Assembly: GCA_030681895.1 (NCBI GenBank) | Contig: JAUXRI010000315.1 | Span: forward strand, 36,682-100,681 | From: Myxococcales bacterium | Lineage (GTDB): Bacteria > Myxococcota > Myxococcia > Myxococcales > Myxococcaceae | Direction of reading: 5' to 3' | Length of the DNA stretch: 64,000 nucleotides | Shown here: piece after piece, positions 42,831-51,108 of the stretch | Position numbering within the stretch: the first letter of the stretch is position 1 | How the letters are laid out: each line of letters opens with the position of its first letter | Program-made: the position numbers and the translations under genes | Notes under the pieces: generated by a model | The model's input: only the letters and a program-made list of their open reading frames with translations | The model's database searches: none | What the model was told of the DNA's origin: nothing

Positions 42831-43874
42831 ATGCGCCGCCTCCTTCACCTCGTCGTCGTCCTCGCCTTCGCCGGAGCCGGTTGCCTGTGCTCCGGCCTGC
42901 CGCTCGAGCACGACTTGCGCCCTGTCGCGGTGTCCTCCACCCCTGACGCGGGACGCACCGTCGACGCTGGCTCGCCATCTGATGCCGGGGTCGATGCGGG
43001 AGCGCGGGATGCCGGGTTCGTTCCCAGGCCCTGCATCGCCGGCACCTTCACGGCCTTCCCCGCGGAGCCGGTGGTGATGCTGCTGTTGGACCGGTCGAGC
43101 TCCATGGGGGTGGCCTTCTCGGCGACGCAGACCCGGTGGGAAGCGGTGCTCGGGTCGCTGGCGGTCGCGCTGCCCGGGCACGACGCCACCATGCAGATCG
43201 GCGGCGTCGCCTTCCCCAACCTCGCGGAGAACGCTCCGGCGTGTACCGTCCTCCTGCCCATGGAGCCGGCGCGGGGCAACGCACGTCGTTTCATCTCGTC
43301 GGTCGCGAACCGACAGCCAGAAGGTGAAACGCCGACGACCGCAGCCCTGCTCGTCGCGACCGAGGTGCTGCGGAGACGACGGGCGAGCAACGTCGCGCGG
43401 GCCATGCTGTTGGCGACTGACGGAGAGCCGACCTGCACGCCGAACCCCGTCACCGACCTGGTGCGGTACCTGGAGCAGTCGGCCGCGGCCGGCATTCCTA
43501 CCTGGGTGGTGGGCCTGACGGGAGACCCTGCCCTCGAAGCCTCGCTCAACGCCATGGCGCGGGCGGGCTCGCGGCCGCTCCGTGGTGGGCGGGCCTTCTA
43601 TGCCGCGCAATCAGCGGCAGAGCTCGAGGCGGCCTTCGCGGCCATTCGAGACCAGGTGAGGGCGTGCTCGTTCCTCACCGAGTCCGTGCCCGACCGTGAT
43701 GGTGGCATCAGCGTCTCGTTCGGTGGCGTCGAGGTGCCCTCGGACGACGGCGGCGTGTCGGGGTGGCGGTGGACCGACCGTGAGAATGGAGAGTTCGCCT
43801 TGTTCGGCGCGAGCTGCACCCAGGCCATCGCCAACCCGTCGAACGCCGTGGTGACGGTGAACTGCGGGAGGTGA
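42831..43874 (+). CDS. VWA-domain lipoprotein with DAG linker (paralogue of 29058-30173)
   Basis: 347 residues. Signal/lipobox GAGC, a short Asp-Ala-Gly linker, and a VWA domain with MIDAS elements DRSSSM, GETPT and ATDG. The C-terminal domain FAAIRDQVRACSFLTESVP, WRWTDRENGE and GASCTQA aligns closely with the paralogue 13 kb upstream. The conserved C-terminal domain of about 95 residues is a further hallmark. It probably lies on the cell surface. It is divergent from the PuuD-like gene. Confidence 0.9.
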   Translation: MRRLLHLVVVLAFAGAGCLCSGLPLEHDLRPVAVSSTPDAGRTVDAGSPSDAGVDAGARDAGFVPRPCIAGTFTAFPAEPVVMLLLDRSSSMGVAFSATQTRWEAVLGSLAVALPGHDATMQIGGVAFPNLAENAPACTVLLPMEPARGNARRFISSVANRQPEGETPTTAALLVATEVLRRRRASNVARAMLLATDGEPTCTPNPVTDLVRYLEQSAAAGIPTWVVGLTGDPALEASLNAMARAGSRPLRGGRAFYAAQSAAELEAAFAAIRDQVRACSFLTESVPDRDGGISVSFGGVEVPSDDGGVSGWRWTDRENGEFALFGASCTQAIANPSNAVVTVNCGR

Positions 43875-43894
43875 CTCGGGAGTGACGCTCGAGG

Positions 43895-44497
43895 TCAGCG
43901 TCGCGCCGGCGTTCCGACCCCGCCGACGATGAGGTCGACCACCCCGTCGAGCCACGGCCCCTTCGTCGGCTGATGCTCGAGCATGGTGCGGTGCAGAATC
44001 GCGCCGACCAGCATCGACAGCGCGGCCTCGGGCGGGGCCTTCGTCTTCCACTCGCCGCGCGCGCGGGCCCGCTGAATGAGGTGACCGACCGGCACCGCGG
44101 CGCCACGGCTGAGTTGCTCGGCGGCGAGCGCGGCGATGGCCGATGCGGACGGTTCGGCCAGTGCCGCACGGGCGAGTGCACGGCCCGAGGGCTGCGACAT
44201 GAACTCAGCAACTGCTTCGGCCAGCACCAGCAGGTCACCCCGCAAGGAGCCGGTGTCGACGAGCCGGTCGTCGAGGTCGAGCATCACGTACTCGAGCGCG
44301 CCGGCGACGAGTGCCTCACGGGTCGGCCAGCGCCGGTAGATGGTCGTCTTGTTCACCTCTGCGGCGTCGGCGATGCGCTCGACGCTCAGGTCCGACAGAC
44401 CGTGGCTCGCGAGCTCGTCGAGCGTGCACAGCATCACGGCCTCGGTGACCGCTTCACCTCGTGGGCGGCCAGCATCTCGACGCTTCACCGACCTCAT
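43895..44497 (-). CDS. TetR family transcriptional regulator
   Basis: 200 residues. Residues 12-60 form the TetR HTH (LDELASHGLSDLSVERIADAAEVNKTTIYRRWPTREALV), followed by a helical ligand domain of the TetR_C_33-like type (RGDLLVLAEAVAEFM...). Ligand and targets are unknown. A perfect dyad sits 34 bases upstream of its ATG and may be the operator. The flanking genes are a VWA lipoprotein (convergent) and a sigma-54 activator (divergent). Confidence 0.93.
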   Translation of the reverse strand: MRSVKRRDAGRPRGEAVTEAVMLCTLDELASHGLSDLSVERIADAAEVNKTTIYRRWPTREALVAGALEYVMLDLDDRLVDTGSLRGDLLVLAEAVAEFMSQPSGRALARAALAEPSASAIAALAAEQLSRGAAVPVGHLIQRARARGEWKTKAPPEAALSMLVGAILHRTMLEHQPTKGPWLDGVVDLIVGGVGTPARR

Positions 44498-44531
44498 GAC
44501 GACAGCCTACTCCGGCCGGCTGAGTTGACGA

Positions 44532-44548
44532 TGCAACGATTGGTTGCA
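44532..44548. promoter_or_regulatory. Candidate TetR operator dyad
   Basis: TGCAACGATTGGTTGCA is a 17-base dyad with perfect 6-base arms and a 5-base centre, which is the usual size for TetR operators. It lies 34 bases upstream of the TetR start codon, a position suited to autorepression. Confidence 0.5.
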
Positions 44549-44700
44549 ATGCAGGTCGTTGCCTCGAAGGCACGGCGCAGATGTTGCTGCACTGGCCTGG
44601 AGACACACAGAGCGACACGGCGTTCGGCGAGGTCGCGGCGGGGTCTCTCTTCGTCCACCAGACTGACGGCATGCCGGTCAGAATGACGGGGTGAGCGGGC

Positions 44701-44756
44701 GGCCCATGAAAATGGGCCTGATCGCACGGGCGCGATCCGCACGAGCGGACCGATCA
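44701..44756 (+). ncRNA. Hairpin cluster, possible structured RNA
   Basis: A perfect 7-bp stem GGCCCAT/ATGGGCC (44701-44718) closes a GAAA tetraloop. It is followed by TGATCG (44719-44724) pairing with CGATCA (44751-44756) around an inner CCGC/GCGG hairpin (44737-44748). An alternative pairing GATCGC/GCGATC (44720-44737) is possible. There is no U-run. I match it to no known RNA family. Confidence 0.35.
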
Positions 44757-45153
44757 CTTCGATGCCAACCGCGCTGAACCTTGGGCGTCTGGAACCGTCC
44801 GCGTCAGCGTTGCGGCTCCGCTCCCAACCCCTCGATTCTGGAGCCGAGATTCGACCGCCCTCACTGTGATGGTGCGGCGCATGCACTGACCCAAAGCAAC
44901 CCCACAAAGTGAGTGTGCATGTTCTCTCTCCAATGGCCCGACGCCATCTCGTCGGAGCTTTCTCTTTCAGCTCACGGTGGCCACTCGTTCCAGGCTTCAG
45001 CCAGTGCGCGGTTCCGGTGCTGATCAGCGACGGTCGCGAGGAAGTCGCGACCCGCGAAGGTCATTGTTTCGACGCCTCGTGGCCCGTCCGGGTCGACCGC
45101 CGACTGAATCGTCTTCGACCCGAAGCCGCCTGGAACCCAACCGAGAGTTCGAC

Positions 45154-46812
45154 ATGCGCGCCGACGATCTAGACCACCACGAGTTCCTTCAGCTCAACCC
45201 TGAGGAAGGCATCATTCAGTTCGGAGGCGAGCGGGCGCTGCTCGTCGACGCCGTCGCGATGGGACTGTTGCGCAAGAACCTCGTCGACAGCTTCGGCGCC
45301 ACCGCTGCGCGCACGGTGTTGACCCAGTTCGGCTTCGCGAACGGGTGGCGACTGTCCGAAGCGATCGAGTCGCAGTTCGAGTCGCCCGCGGAGTGGGCGA
45401 ACGCTGGTATCCGCGTGCCCGCGCTCGGTGGCCTCTGCCGGTTCGAGGCGAGCTCCACGGGCCCGCTCTCGAAAGAAGGCGCGGTCATGGTGGCTTCCTA
45501 CGAAGCTGATCAGCACCTGCTGCACTTCGGGCAGGCCGACCACTCCATCTGCTGGACCTTGTGCGGGCTGCTCAGCGGCTTCCTCAGCCGCGCCACGGGC
45601 AAGGAGATCTTCGTGCTCGAGGACCGCTGCCTCGGCTCGGGCGCTCCCGCGTGTCACCTCGTCGGCCGCACTCGCGAAGAGTGGGGAGACGAGAACTCGG
45701 CCGAGCTGAGCTTCTTCGACAAGCGCGACTTGAGCGAGGTGCTCGGCATCGGGCTCAAGCGCGTCGTCGAAGAGCTCAAGGCCGCCGAGCGCAAGCTGCT
45801 CCTTCACCACCGGGCGCTCGTTCGGGTCGCCGCTCCAGACGTCGCGCCGCTCGGGCTGGTCGCGCGGAGCCCTCCGATGCGACGGGTCGTCGACCTGGCG
45901 AGGCGCGTGGCGAAGGTCGACGCCACGGTGCTGCTCACCGGCGAGAGCGGCTCGGGCAAAGAGCGCGTCGCCCGGCTGGTGCACGACGACTCGATGCGCG
46001 CCTCGGGGCCGTTCATCGCCGTCAACTGCGGCGCCATCACCGAGACGCTGCTCGAGAGCGAGCTGTTCGGGCACGCCCGCGGCGCCTTCACCGGCGCAGC
46101 CATCGACCGGCCCGGGCTCTTCGAGGCGGCCAACCACGGCACGCTGTTGCTCGATGAGGTCGGCGAGGTGTCGGCGGGCATGCAGGTGAAGCTGTTGCGC
46201 GCGCTCCAGGAGCACGAGGTGCGCCGGGTCGGCGAGAACAAGAGCCGCAAGGTCGACGTGCGCATCATCGCGGCCACCAATCGAGACCTGGCTGCGGCCG
46301 TCGCCGCCGGCACGTTCCGGCAAGACCTCTACTACCGCCTCAAGGTGGTGGAGCTGCACGTGCCGGCGCTCCGAGACCGCCGGGAAGACGTGCTGCCGCT
46401 CGCGCGGGTGCTGCTGACGGTGGCTGCGCAGCGCATGCAGCGCAACATCACCGGCCTGAGCCCCGGCGCGGCCGACCACCTGCTCGCGTCGGACTGGCCC
46501 GGCAACGTGCGCCAGCTCGAGAACGCCATGGAGCGCGCCGTCGCCCTCGCTCGCGGCGACAGAATCGAAGTCGAGGACCTGCCGGAAGACGTCTGCCCGG
46601 GCCTCGCGCTCCCCACCTCGGCCATCGGGGCTGCCGTGCGCCACCTCGACGAGGTCGAGCGCGACTACATTCTCGCGGCCCTCGCGGTGAACAACGGCAA
46701 CCAGACGCGCACCGCCCAGCAGCTGAAGATCGGCTCGGCGACGCTGTATCGCAAGCTCAAGCGCTACGGCGCGCTCGGCGTCAAGCCAACGGCGCCAGCC
46801 GATCGCAGCTGA
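45154..46812 (+). CDS. XylR/DmpR-type sigma-54-dependent activator
   Basis: 552 residues. The N-terminal signal domain resembles XylR_N (about 10-115: LVDAVAMGLLRKNLVDSFG, ARTVLTQFGFANGWRL), followed by a V4R-like segment (about 125-200, with CLGSGAPACHLVGRT). The AAA+ domain has GESGSGKE, the GAFTGA loop that contacts sigma-54, LLLDEVGE, RIIAATNRDL and WPGNVRQLENAMERAV. A Fis-type HTH ends the protein. Members sense aromatic compounds directly. It is placed 122 bases upstream of a gene with a matching -24/-12 promoter. Confidence 0.94.
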   Translation: MRADDLDHHEFLQLNPEEGIIQFGGERALLVDAVAMGLLRKNLVDSFGATAARTVLTQFGFANGWRLSEAIESQFESPAEWANAGIRVPALGGLCRFEASSTGPLSKEGAVMVASYEADQHLLHFGQADHSICWTLCGLLSGFLSRATGKEIFVLEDRCLGSGAPACHLVGRTREEWGDENSAELSFFDKRDLSEVLGIGLKRVVEELKAAERKLLLHHRALVRVAAPDVAPLGLVARSPPMRRVVDLARRVAKVDATVLLTGESGSGKERVARLVHDDSMRASGPFIAVNCGAITETLLESELFGHARGAFTGAAIDRPGLFEAANHGTLLLDEVGEVSAGMQVKLLRALQEHEVRRVGENKSRKVDVRIIAATNRDLAAAVAAGTFRQDLYYRLKVVELHVPALRDRREDVLPLARVLLTVAAQRMQRNITGLSPGAADHLLASDWPGNVRQLENAMERAVALARGDRIEVEDLPEDVCPGLALPTSAIGAAVRHLDEVERDYILAALAVNNGNQTRTAQQLKIGSATLYRKLKRYGALGVKPTAPADRS

Positions 46813-46814
46813 GC

Positions 46815-46833
46815 CACCATCGAAACGATGGTG
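46815..46833. promoter_or_regulatory. Perfect dyad, candidate upstream activator sequence
   Basis: CACCATCGAAACGATGGTG has 8-base perfect arms around AAA. It begins three bases after the activator gene's stop and lies about 95 bases before the predicted sigma-54 start site, the normal range for an enhancer bound by this type of activator. It could also act as a hairpin at the end of the activator transcript, but no U-run follows. Confidence 0.5.
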
Positions 46834-46892
46834 ACCCGCTCGATATCGTCAGAGCCCCTCGCGCATCCCTCTGACTTCGTGGGCTTCGGGCG

Positions 46893-46910
46893 TTGGCAAG
46901 GTCCCTGCTT
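46893..46910 (+). promoter_or_regulatory. Probable sigma-54 (-24/-12) promoter
   Basis: TTGGCAAGGTCCCTGCTT carries GG at 46895-46896 and GC at 46907-46908, ten bases apart as required. Initiation would be near 46919, just before a strong AGGAGGGG ribosome-binding site (46923-46930) and ATG 46935. It lies directly downstream of a sigma-54 activator gene. Confidence 0.7.
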
Positions 46911-46934
46911 TGAGTCGCCTTCAGGAGGGGTCCA

Positions 46935-47534
46935 ATGCAAGCGACTCGATCGAAGACGTGGGCAGTATGTGGAGTGGCGATTCTCTCGGCGGCCATCGCG
47001 AGCCCGGCCTGGGCTGACGACGAGCTCCCGTCGGGGTTCAGCACGGCCAACTCGAGCGCGACGCTGTTGGGCGGCGCGGGGCTGGCGCAGGGACAGAACG
47101 GGTCCTTCGGTGAGAGCCCGAACCGGTTCGCGAACTTCCGCTTCGAATTGCACGTGGCGTTCGGGTGGTACGGCGCGGTCGGCGCAGGTGGCCGCTTCGA
47201 GTTCCCCCTGGTGCGGCAGGGGCTGATTCAGGGCGTCGACGACGAGCTCGCGCTGAGCATCGGGGCCGAGGTCTTCTACTTCTACGGGCCGTACCTCGGG
47301 CTCGGCGTCACGCCGCTGCTCGCGCTGCAGTGGAACTTCTACGTCGGCCCCTCGGTGTCCTTGTTCCCCGAGCTCGGCCTCGCCTTCATCTTCGGGCCGC
47401 AGCGTGAACGCTACTGGGGCGCCTTCGTCGCGCCGTACCTCGGCTTCGGCGTTCGTTTCCACTTCACCGACCGCAACGCGCTGCTGCTGCGCGCGAGCTG
47501 GCCGGCCGGTCTGCAGCTCGGCATCACGTTCTAG
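46935..47534 (+). CDS. Outer-membrane beta-barrel protein under putative sigma-54 control
   Basis: 199 residues with a signal peptide (AILSAAIASPAWA). Repeated short amphipathic strands (FELHVAFGWYGAVGAGGRFEF, FYGPYLGLGVTPLLALQW, PYLGFGVRFHF) end in LQLGITF, the terminal strand with Phe at the C-terminus. It resembles outer-membrane proteins of OmpW/porin size. The neighbouring XylR/DmpR-like activator and the sigma-54 promoter suggest aromatic-compound-responsive expression, which is inference. Confidence 0.8.
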   Translation: MQATRSKTWAVCGVAILSAAIASPAWADDELPSGFSTANSSATLLGGAGLAQGQNGSFGESPNRFANFRFELHVAFGWYGAVGAGGRFEFPLVRQGLIQGVDDELALSIGAEVFYFYGPYLGLGVTPLLALQWNFYVGPSVSLFPELGLAFIFGPQRERYWGAFVAPYLGFGVRFHFTDRNALLLRASWPAGLQLGITF

Positions 47535-47561
47535 CCCCCACACTTTCACTGGAGCCTTCTC

Positions 47562-47837
47562 GTGACTCTTCGCCTCGTCACCCTCGTTCTGTTCGCCCTC
47601 TCGTCGTGCGGCGCCATCGACTCGGCGCTCGACTGCCGGGCCATCTGTTCGCGCTACTCGTCCTGCTTCGATGCCCAGTACGACGTGGGGGCCTGCGAGT
47701 CGCGCTGCCGCACCAATGCCTCGAACGACACTGACTACCGGCGCAAGGCCGACCAGTGCAGCGCCTGCATCGACGAACGGGCCTGCACCTCGGCCACGTT
47801 CAACTGCGCCGTGCAGTGCAGCTCCGTCGTTCCGTAG
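47562..47837 (+). CDS. Small Cys-rich lipoprotein
   Basis: 91 residues from GTG 47562, lipobox SSC. The mature part has ten Cys in a spaced pattern (CRAICSRYSSC, CESRC, CSACIDERAC, CAVQCSS), indicating a disulfide-rich module. It is 27 bases after the barrel gene and probably shares its transcript. No known family. Confidence 0.72.
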   Translation: MTLRLVTLVLFALSSCGAIDSALDCRAICSRYSSCFDAQYDVGACESRCRTNASNDTDYRRKADQCSACIDERACTSATFNCAVQCSSVVP

Positions 47838-47885
47838 CGGTTCTTCGTCAGGCGGCGGAGCGCCGCTCGCGCACCGGGGTCCTCC

Positions 47886-48914
47886 ATGTTCGTGGTCCCC
47901 TTCAGAGGTGCGCTGCTCGCGGCGTTGCTGACCGCCGCACAGGCGTTCGCCGCCACGCCCGACGGGCTCGTCACCTCGAAGACCAAGCTGAGGCTGTGGA
48001 CGAAGGCCGGCGTGAAGAGCGGCGCCGTGCACGTCGACACCGTCGAGGGCGTGGTCACCATCTCTGGCACGGTGCCCTCGGCCCTGGAGCGTGTGCGCCT
48101 CGAGAAGGTCGTGCGCACCGTCGGCGGCGTACGCGACGTGACCAATCGGCTGCAGGTCGTCGCCTCGACCGAGCCCGGGCCGTTCGCCCCGTCTGACGAG
48201 GCGACCCACACCGCCGTCGAGAAGGTGTTGAGCGCCGACGTGCCCCTCAAGGACAGCGCGCTCTTCGTGAAGTCCGTCGACCAGGGCGTCGTGTTGCTCA
48301 GCGGCACCGCGAGCACGCTCAGCGACCACTTGCGCGCCATCATGCTGGCCGACCGGGTGAGCGGCGTGAAGCGCGTCGCCTCCGAGGTGCAGGGACCCGA
48401 AGGGTTCAGCCCTGTCGAGCTGGCTGCGGTGCCGAACCGGGGCGGCCGCGACATTCGCTCCAGCGCGCAGGACCTCTCGACCTCGACGAGCGTGAAGCTT
48501 CGGCTGTTGACCGCGGCCGAGGTGCCGGCGACCGAGATCAACGTCGACACCAACGACGGCATCGTCACCCTGTTTGGCATCGTGCCCACCGCGGCGGTCC
48601 GGCTGAGCGCAGGCCACGAGGCGACGAAGGCGACTGGGGTGGTGCGCGTCGACAACCTGCTCGAGGTCGTCGCGTCGAATCAGCAGGACCCCGTTGACGC
48701 GAACGACGCCGACATCGCGAGGGCGCTCGCGCTCGCCACGAAGGACAAGGCCGAGTTCAAGCGTGTCACCACGTCGGTCAAGAACGGCGTGGTGCAGTTG
48801 ACGGGCTGGGTCGGGTCCGGGTGGGACGAGGTCTCGATGGCTCGCCTCGCGCGGCGGACTGCAGGCGTGCGCAGCGTCGAAGATCAGCTGCGGGTCGACG
48901 AGCTGCCGAACTGA
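47886..48914 (+). CDS. Secreted protein with four BON domains
   Basis: 342 residues. Signal peptide (ALLAALLTAAQAFA). Four BON (OsmY-like) repeats are visible, each with the pattern V..G.V.LSG.V......A..LA....GV..V.N.L (for example GVVTISGTVPSA, GVVLLSGTAS, GIVTLFGIVP, GVVQLTGWVG). BON domains bind phospholipid and maintain the outer membrane. It is the third gene downstream of the sigma-54 promoter, and a terminator-like hairpin follows. Confidence 0.9.
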   Translation: MFVVPFRGALLAALLTAAQAFAATPDGLVTSKTKLRLWTKAGVKSGAVHVDTVEGVVTISGTVPSALERVRLEKVVRTVGGVRDVTNRLQVVASTEPGPFAPSDEATHTAVEKVLSADVPLKDSALFVKSVDQGVVLLSGTASTLSDHLRAIMLADRVSGVKRVASEVQGPEGFSPVELAAVPNRGGRDIRSSAQDLSTSTSVKLRLLTAAEVPATEINVDTNDGIVTLFGIVPTAAVRLSAGHEATKATGVVRVDNLLEVVASNQQDPVDANDADIARALALATKDKAEFKRVTTSVKNGVVQLTGWVGSGWDEVSMARLARRTAGVRSVEDQLRVDELPN

Positions 48915-48977
48915 GCTGCACCGCAGGTGGTGCCGTGAGGTGCTGGCGGAGCTTGCGCTCCAGCGCGTCGGCGACCT

Positions 48978-48994
48978 CGGTCCGCCGGGGACCG
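48978..48994. terminator. Hairpin between convergent genes
   Basis: CGGTCC (48978-48983) pairs with GGACCG (48989-48994) around GCCGG. It lies between the convergent genes ending at 48914 and 49027. There is no U-run on either strand, so a role as a bidirectional terminator is only a possibility. Confidence 0.3.
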
Positions 48995-49026
48995 TGAGCT
49001 CTCGGTCCCTCGGCGTGCTCGAGCCT

Positions 49027-50322
49027 TTACGGTGCGAGGCGGGTGAACGTGTCGGTCGCGTCGGGGCCGTTGGTGCTCGAGTCGGTCCACTCCACGACGT
49101 ACCAGCTCGAGGTGAGGCTCGCGCGCATCGGGAGCAACACGTTGCGGAAGTACCAGGCGCCAGCCGTGGTGCCCGGGCCGTGGAAGCCTGCCGTGTTGAG
49201 CAGCGTGGCTCCACCCGGTGCGCGCACCAGCTGAATCACCGCGATGTCGTGGGTCAGCCCCAGCGCGGCGACGGGCCCGGTGGCGACGACTCCACCGTCG
49301 CGCAGGCTCAGCCGGTACTGCGTGCTGGTGCTGGTGTCTCTGACCTGCGCGCGGTTGACGGCCTCGAGCCAGCCGACCGAGCGCTGGAAGAAGGCGCCGC
49401 CGCCCAGACACAACATGGGGCCTGCGAGCAGCGGCTCGCCCGTCACATGAGAGAGCACGCCCGCGTCGAGCTGGGGCAGCGGCGACATCACCGCGGGGCT
49501 GGGCACACAGAGCGAGACGAGCGCCTGCACGAGCGACGCGCTCGCGTCATCGTCTTCTGGCCGGCCGTCGAGCACGGCGGTCGCTTCGGTCGCGCTGCAC
49601 ACGTTCGACATCACGACGGGCCGGCACGTCGAGCTGCCGCAGAAGGTGTCGACCGCGCAGGTCACGTTGCATTGGCCGCAGTGCGAAGGGTCGGCCCTGG
49701 GGTCGACACAGCGCCCGCCGCAGCAGGTGAAGCCGCCGGCACACGTCGTCGTGCACGGGGCGGAACACCGGCCGGATCCGCAGACGCGGGTGGCCTCGCA
49801 CTCCGAGTCTCGTTGACAGGTGAGGCAGTCGTGCGACGGAAGGCACCGGCCGCTCGCGCAGTCGGAGGGCTCGCGACAGCCACGCACGCAGGCGCCTTCA
49901 GGCGAACACCACGAGTTGGCGGCGCAGGTGTCGAGCGTGGCCTTGCACGCGACGCAGCGACCGCGCGCGGTGTCACACACTGGCGTCGGCCCCGAACAAT
50001 CGCCATCCATCACGCAGTCGGCACAGCCACCGTCGGTCAGACACGCCTGGGGGCTGCACGCGCACGGTGGGCCGGCATCGACGACTCCGGCGTCGAAGGT
50101 CGCGTTGCCGCCACCAGCGCCTGCCGTCCCACCGGCGACCGCGCTCCCTCCCGCAGTGTCGCCTCCTCCAGCCGCACCAGCGACGCCGCCGCCCGACGTC
50201 CCTCCGCCCGTCGACTCGCCGCCCGCAGCCCCGCCACCCGTGCGTGGGATGACGGCGACGTCGGCCGAACACGCCAGCCACGACGAGACCACGACGAGCG
50301 CGACCACCCATCGGGCGTTCAT
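49027..50322 (-). CDS. Large Cys-rich lipoprotein with Gly/Ala linker
   Basis: 431 residues. Lipobox WLAC, a GGG/TAGG linker (about 25-75), then about 150 residues with some 36 Cys in EGF-like or DUF-type pairs (CSPQACLTDGGC, CDTARGRCVAC, CCGGRCVDPRADPSHCGQC). A last domain of about 190 residues (FFQRSVGWLEAVNRAQVRD, VRAPGGATLLNTAG) is probably beta-rich. The fragment HCGQCN...C is the repeat seen in many myxobacterial secreted proteins. Its ATG overlaps the stop of the methyltransferase gene. Confidence 0.8.
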   Translation of the reverse strand: MNARWVVALVVVSSWLACSADVAVIPRTGGGAAGGESTGGGTSGGGVAGAAGGGDTAGGSAVAGGTAGAGGGNATFDAGVVDAGPPCACSPQACLTDGGCADCVMDGDCSGPTPVCDTARGRCVACKATLDTCAANSWCSPEGACVRGCREPSDCASGRCLPSHDCLTCQRDSECEATRVCGSGRCSAPCTTTCAGGFTCCGGRCVDPRADPSHCGQCNVTCAVDTFCGSSTCRPVVMSNVCSATEATAVLDGRPEDDDASASLVQALVSLCVPSPAVMSPLPQLDAGVLSHVTGEPLLAGPMLCLGGGAFFQRSVGWLEAVNRAQVRDTSTSTQYRLSLRDGGVVATGPVAALGLTHDIAVIQLVRAPGGATLLNTAGFHGPGTTAGAWYFRNVLLPMRASLTSSWYVVEWTDSSTNGPDATDTFTRLAP

Positions 50323-51014
50323 GAGGCCCTCGTTTCGAAGATGACCAGGTTCAGCTCGTCGAAGACGCCCACCGGCAGCCGGTGCGTCAGCTGGAGCCAG
50401 CTGCAGGACTCGAACAGGTTCTTCTGGTTGAGCGCGTGCGTGTAGATGATTCGCATGCGACGCGGCGCCCGGCGGAGTGAAGCTTCGATTTTGCGTTGCA
50501 CGTCGGCCATCGCTTCTCCGATGAAGGGGTTGAACAGACAGATGACGGTGACGTCGTCAGGCACCTCGAACTGGCGCGCGTCCTGCGTGAAGACCTCGGC
50601 CGGCGCGAGCAGGTGGGGCTTCGCGGCCTTCACGTTCGCCGCGGCTTGCTCACTCAACACGGGGAGCAGCTCGACGCCGATGACGCGCTTGAAGGGGTGC
50701 GTCGCCGCCATGATGACCATGCGCCCGAGGCCCGCGCCGTAGTCGAGGAACACGTCGCGCTCGAGCGGAGCGTCATCGACGATGGTCGCCAGCGCAGTGC
50801 GCGCCAACGAGTAGGGCAGGGGCTCGTACCGGATGCTCTCGGGCGCGTCGTAGGCGAGCCCGGCGAACTCGGGCCGCCGCCCCGTGTGGATTCCCAGCTG
50901 ACGGTCGAAGTAGCGCTCGCCGAGGTGGTACCAGCCCCATCGCGCCGCCGACACGGGGCCATTCCTGAGGACACTTCGGAGGACTCGAGTGATCACTCCG
51001 GCCTGCTGTTGCAT
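50319..51014 (-). CDS. Class I SAM-dependent methyltransferase
   Basis: 231 residues. Motif I is FLDYGAGLGRMV (about 89-100), followed by VIGVELLPVLSEQA, an acidic DAR motif, and motif IV CLFNPFIGE with the Asn-Pro-Phe residues found in amino-methylating enzymes. The C-terminal part completes a Rossmann-like fold. Substrate unknown. It is first gene of a two-gene operon with the Cys-rich lipoprotein. Confidence 0.85.
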   Translation of the reverse strand: MQQQAGVITRVLRSVLRNGPVSAARWGWYHLGERYFDRQLGIHTGRRPEFAGLAYDAPESIRYEPLPYSLARTALATIVDDAPLERDVFLDYGAGLGRMVIMAATHPFKRVIGVELLPVLSEQAAANVKAAKPHLLAPAEVFTQDARQFEVPDDVTVICLFNPFIGEAMADVQRKIEASLRRAPRRMRIIYTHALNQKNLFESCSWLQLTHRLPVGVFDELNLVIFETRAS

Positions 51015-51108
51015 GTCGTGGGCCGCGCTCGTTCCCCACGGCGAAGCGAGACAGCCAGTCGAAATCGACGCAGCCGACCGTCGTTTCGACGGTGCCCTTC
51101 AGATCAGC

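Larger units (their letters stand above)
44498..45153. other. 656-bp intergenic region with dyad and hairpins
   Basis: No convincing gene is seen here: small frames have no codon bias or homology. The region holds the TetR-side dyad (44532-44548) and a cluster of hairpins (44701-44756), described separately. Next to it are the putative promoters for the divergent TetR and sigma-54 activator genes. I see no sigma-54 promoter for the activator itself. Confidence 0.6.

Noticed and set aside
44494..44907. A 137-codon minus-strand frame upstream of tetR
   Set aside because: No domain, poor start context, and it includes the perfect dyad and hairpin cluster, so the region is better read as intergenic.
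46764..49214. An 816-codon open frame on the minus strand
   Set aside because: It lies opposite four clearly coding plus-strand genes, is Arg/His/Gly-rich with no domain, and arises from the GC-rich third-codon bias of the real genes.
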